Positions 62,268-64,000 of a stretch of DNA of 64,000 nt are shown here, one piece after another. The stretch spans positions 5,766,001 to 5,830,000 of the forward strand of contig NZ_CP197418.1 in NCBI RefSeq assembly GCF_052161655.1. The letters run 5' to 3'. Numbering within the stretch: position 1 is the first letter of the stretch; the number at the start of each line of letters is the position of its first letter. Under the pieces are notes generated by a model. It was not told where the DNA came from, did no database searches, and was given only the letters and a program-made list of their open reading frames with translations. Source of the stretch: Novipirellula sp052161655. GTDB taxonomy: Bacteria > Planctomycetota > Planctomycetia > Pirellulales > Pirellulaceae. A program made the position numbers and the translations under genes.

Positions 62268-63608
62268 CTACCTTTTTGCGCTGGACGACGTCCAATACAG
62301 CAGACTCATGCCCAGGATTCCGCTGACAGCGGAGCCGACGAGGACGCCGATCTTGGCAGTGTCGAGTCCGTCGGCACCAAAGGCCAATCCATCAATAAAC
62401 AACGCCATCGTGAAGCCGATACCGGCTAAGCAACTGCCGGAGATCAACATCGACCATGGCAGTCCTTCGGGAAGCCTTGCCCAACCGATGCGGATCGCTA
62501 GCCAACTGAGTAGCACGATGCCCACGGGCTTGCCAACGACTAAACCGAGGATGACGGCGACCGCAACAGAATCGCCCAAGTTGGACAGTTCGATCAGAAC
62601 GCCAGCGTTCGCCAATGCGAAAACCGGCATGATGACGTAGGCACTCCACGGGTGCAGCGTCATTTCCAAGTATTCGAGCGGCGAGACGGTTTCGCGAGTG
62701 AGTTGCTGAACCTCTTTCACTACTGCGGCTCGATGCTTTCGACTGGCCCAGCGACCGTCCTGAAATTCCTCCTTCTTTTCATGCAAGTATTCACGAAAAT
62801 GCTCGGGAACTAACACCGATTTGGCCGGTGTCATCAAACCCAAGATCACTCCCGTTAGAGTAGCATGGATTCCTGATTCATGTAGCGCAAACCAGGCGAC
62901 CGCCCCCACAGCGATGTAAGGCGGAAAACGTCGCACGCCGAGCCTCGAGAACAACTGAACAACGCCGATACTGACCGCTGCCAACACGAGGAACCGCATA
63001 TCGAGAGATTCGGTGTAGCCGACGGCGATCACCAGAATCGCACCGATGTCGTCGACAATTGCGAGCGACAATAGCAACACTCGCAAACTGTGCGGCACTC
63101 TTGATCCAAGCAACACTAAACAACCGACAACGAACGCAATGTCGGTCGCCATCGGGATTCCCCAGCCGCGCATCCCCGGTTGGCCATATTGAATAGCGAG
63201 ATACAAACCCGCTGGAACGACCATGCCCCCGATAGCTGCTGCGATCGGAAGCGACGCTTGCCTCCAATTCGATAGCGATCCATGCACGATCTCGCGTTTG
63301 ACTTCCAATCCGATCACGAAGAAGAAGATCGCCATCAAGCCATCATTGATGACGTGGTGCAGCGAATGATGGAACTCAAATGTTCCAAATCCGATCGTGA
63401 TATCGGTCTGCCAGAACGCCAAGTACGTATCTGCAAACGAAGAATTAGCCGCGACCAGAGCGATCGCGGTGCAAATCACCAAAACGATGCCGCTGGTCGC
63501 TTCGACATGCAGGAATCGCGCAAGCGGACGCAGCAATCGGTCGATGGGTTGTAATGGCAGTGGCACAGTAACGATGTCACGCGTGGTCATTTCATCTAGC
63601 AATTTCAT
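62268..63608 (-). CDS. nhaA: Na+/H+ antiporter NhaA
   Basis: A 446-residue NhaA-family antiporter with about 12 membrane helices. 'MATDIAFVVGCL' near 155 and 'LSLAIVDDIGAILVIAV' near 187 hold the Asp residues that bind Na+ and H+; the helix 'FFFVIGLEVKREIVHG' near 95 is also family-typical. It exchanges Na+ for H+ across the inner membrane, fitting a marine or saline habitat. A hydrophilic stretch near 275-310 is longer than in E. coli NhaA. It begins 3 bp after the dihydroorotate-dehydrogenase-like gene stops, so the two are probably co-transcribed. Confidence 0.95.
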   Translation of the reverse strand: MKLLDEMTTRDIVTVPLPLQPIDRLLRPLARFLHVEATSGIVLVICTAIALVAANSSFADTYLAFWQTDITIGFGTFEFHHSLHHVINDGLMAIFFFVIGLEVKREIVHGSLSNWRQASLPIAAAIGGMVVPAGLYLAIQYGQPGMRGWGIPMATDIAFVVGCLVLLGSRVPHSLRVLLLSLAIVDDIGAILVIAVGYTESLDMRFLVLAAVSIGVVQLFSRLGVRRFPPYIAVGAVAWFALHESGIHATLTGVILGLMTPAKSVLVPEHFREYLHEKKEEFQDGRWASRKHRAAVVKEVQQLTRETVSPLEYLEMTLHPWSAYVIMPVFALANAGVLIELSNLGDSVAVAVILGLVVGKPVGIVLLSWLAIRIGWARLPEGLPWSMLISGSCLAGIGFTMALFIDGLAFGADGLDTAKIGVLVGSAVSGILGMSLLYWTSSSAKR

Positions 63609-63611
63609 AGG

Positions 63612-64000
63612 TTACGCGACCGGATGGCCCCACTTGTCCGAGCGAATAACGTGTTCGCCGTTGGCGATCCCGATTGAGCCGGGTCTTGGCGATAACCCCT
63701 CGATTGTGTTTCGTCGGTCTTCTTCGCTGCTGAACTCCATCGGACGTTTAGCCTGCAGTTCATTGAGAGACCCGATACGATGGCACTCCATGAACTGCGT
63801 CAGTCCATCAAGCATTGTGCGAATAATGTCAGGCCCTTCGCGGTATACGGCTGAAACGACCATGGCCGCATCCGCGCCCGCAAGCAAAGTTTTGATCACG
63901 TCTTCTGGGCGACCAATACCGCCGTTTCCGGCCAGCGGCATCGCGGGGCAATGTCCATAGACACTCATCAACGCACGCAGTGTCGGCGAAATCACACCGG
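63612..64000 (-). CDS. Dihydroorotate-dehydrogenase-like protein, C-terminal part (5' end outside window)
   Basis: The frame is open to the end of the window; about 127 residues are visible. 'PLAGNGGIGRPEDVIKTLLAGADAAMVVSAVYREGPDIIRTML' (seen as GNGGIG and DVIK..LAGADA..V.SA) matches the FMN-phosphate-binding C-terminus of dihydroorotate dehydrogenase-like proteins. These are often annotated as DHOD-like and need not make pyrimidines. The substrate cannot be judged from this part. It is 3 bp upstream of nhaA. Confidence 0.8.
   Translation of the reverse strand, partial: GVISPTLRALMSVYGHCPAMPLAGNGGIGRPEDVIKTLLAGADAAMVVSAVYREGPDIIRTMLDGLTQFMECHRIGSLNELQAKRPMEFSSEEDRRNTIEGLSPRPGSIGIANGEHVIRSDKWGHPVA

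Noticed and set aside
1..64000. tRNA, rRNA or riboswitch genes
   Set aside because: No cloverleaf, rRNA core or known riboswitch consensus was recognised by eye; a covariance-model scan would be needed to exclude them.

Overview
The window looks like a chromosomal segment of a planctomycete of the family Pirellulaceae (Rhodopirellula-like). Reasons: a DUF1549/DUF1553 cytochrome plus twin-arginine DUF1501 pair, several DUF1559 pseudopilin-like proteins, CRTAC1/ASPIC-UnbV and DUF4838 proteins, DUF1080 fusions, many secreted hydrolases, and abundant REP-like palindromes between genes. This assignment is inferred from gene families, not from a marker gene.

Layout. (1) 1-6.2 kb: the end of an unrecognised gene, then an overlapping pair of a propeller-like lipoprotein and a leucine-rich-repeat membrane protein. 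(2) 6.5-20.6 kb: secreted enzymes typical of planctomycete polymer degradation (SGNH hydrolase, DUF1501, DUF1549/1553, ceramidase-like, DUF1080-PhoD fusion, DUF4838 pair), separated by copies of one REP-like hairpin family. (3) 21.1-30 kb: a nitric-oxide defence island. An Rrf2/NsrR-type regulator faces a co-directional run of flavohaemoglobin, quinol NO reductase, DGC zinc protein, two RIC/ScdA di-iron proteins, a cupin and a 49-residue protein; a stand-alone succinate-dehydrogenase iron-sulfur subunit with a DUF454 protein and a Rieske ferredoxin lie next to it. (4) 30-59.3 kb: a sialoglycan region. A module of FCD-type GntR regulator, small lipoprotein and DUF1559 protein occurs three times (30.2, 37.5 and 43.0 kb), each copy followed by different cargo: an ASPIC/UnbV protein, a sialidase, and then N-acetylneuraminate lyase, sulfatase, PhyH fragment, Kelch-symporter fusion, N-acylglucosamine 2-epimerase, beta-galactosidase and a second sialidase. 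(5) 59.4-64 kb: a PAS histidine kinase with an NtrC-type regulator, an NhaA antiporter and the end of a dihydroorotate-dehydrogenase-like gene.

How region 4 works together (inference): secreted sialidases, sulfatase and beta-galactosidase strip sulfated sialoglycans; the Kelch-symporter fusion would mutarotate and import sialic acid; the lyase yields ManNAc, and the 2-epimerase yields GlcNAc. The three GntR proteins are of the same broad family as NanR. The palindrome core GTTATAAC (GT-N4-AC) lies upstream of all three regulator genes, of two lipoprotein/DUF1559 pairs and of the second sialidase, and a one-mismatch version lies before the third lipoprotein (pseudogene)/DUF1559 pair, suggesting a shared regulon. 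Two decayed genes (a frameshifted lipoprotein and a PhyH pseudogene) show the region grew by duplication and partial loss. No tRNA, rRNA, CRISPR or intact insertion sequence was recognised.
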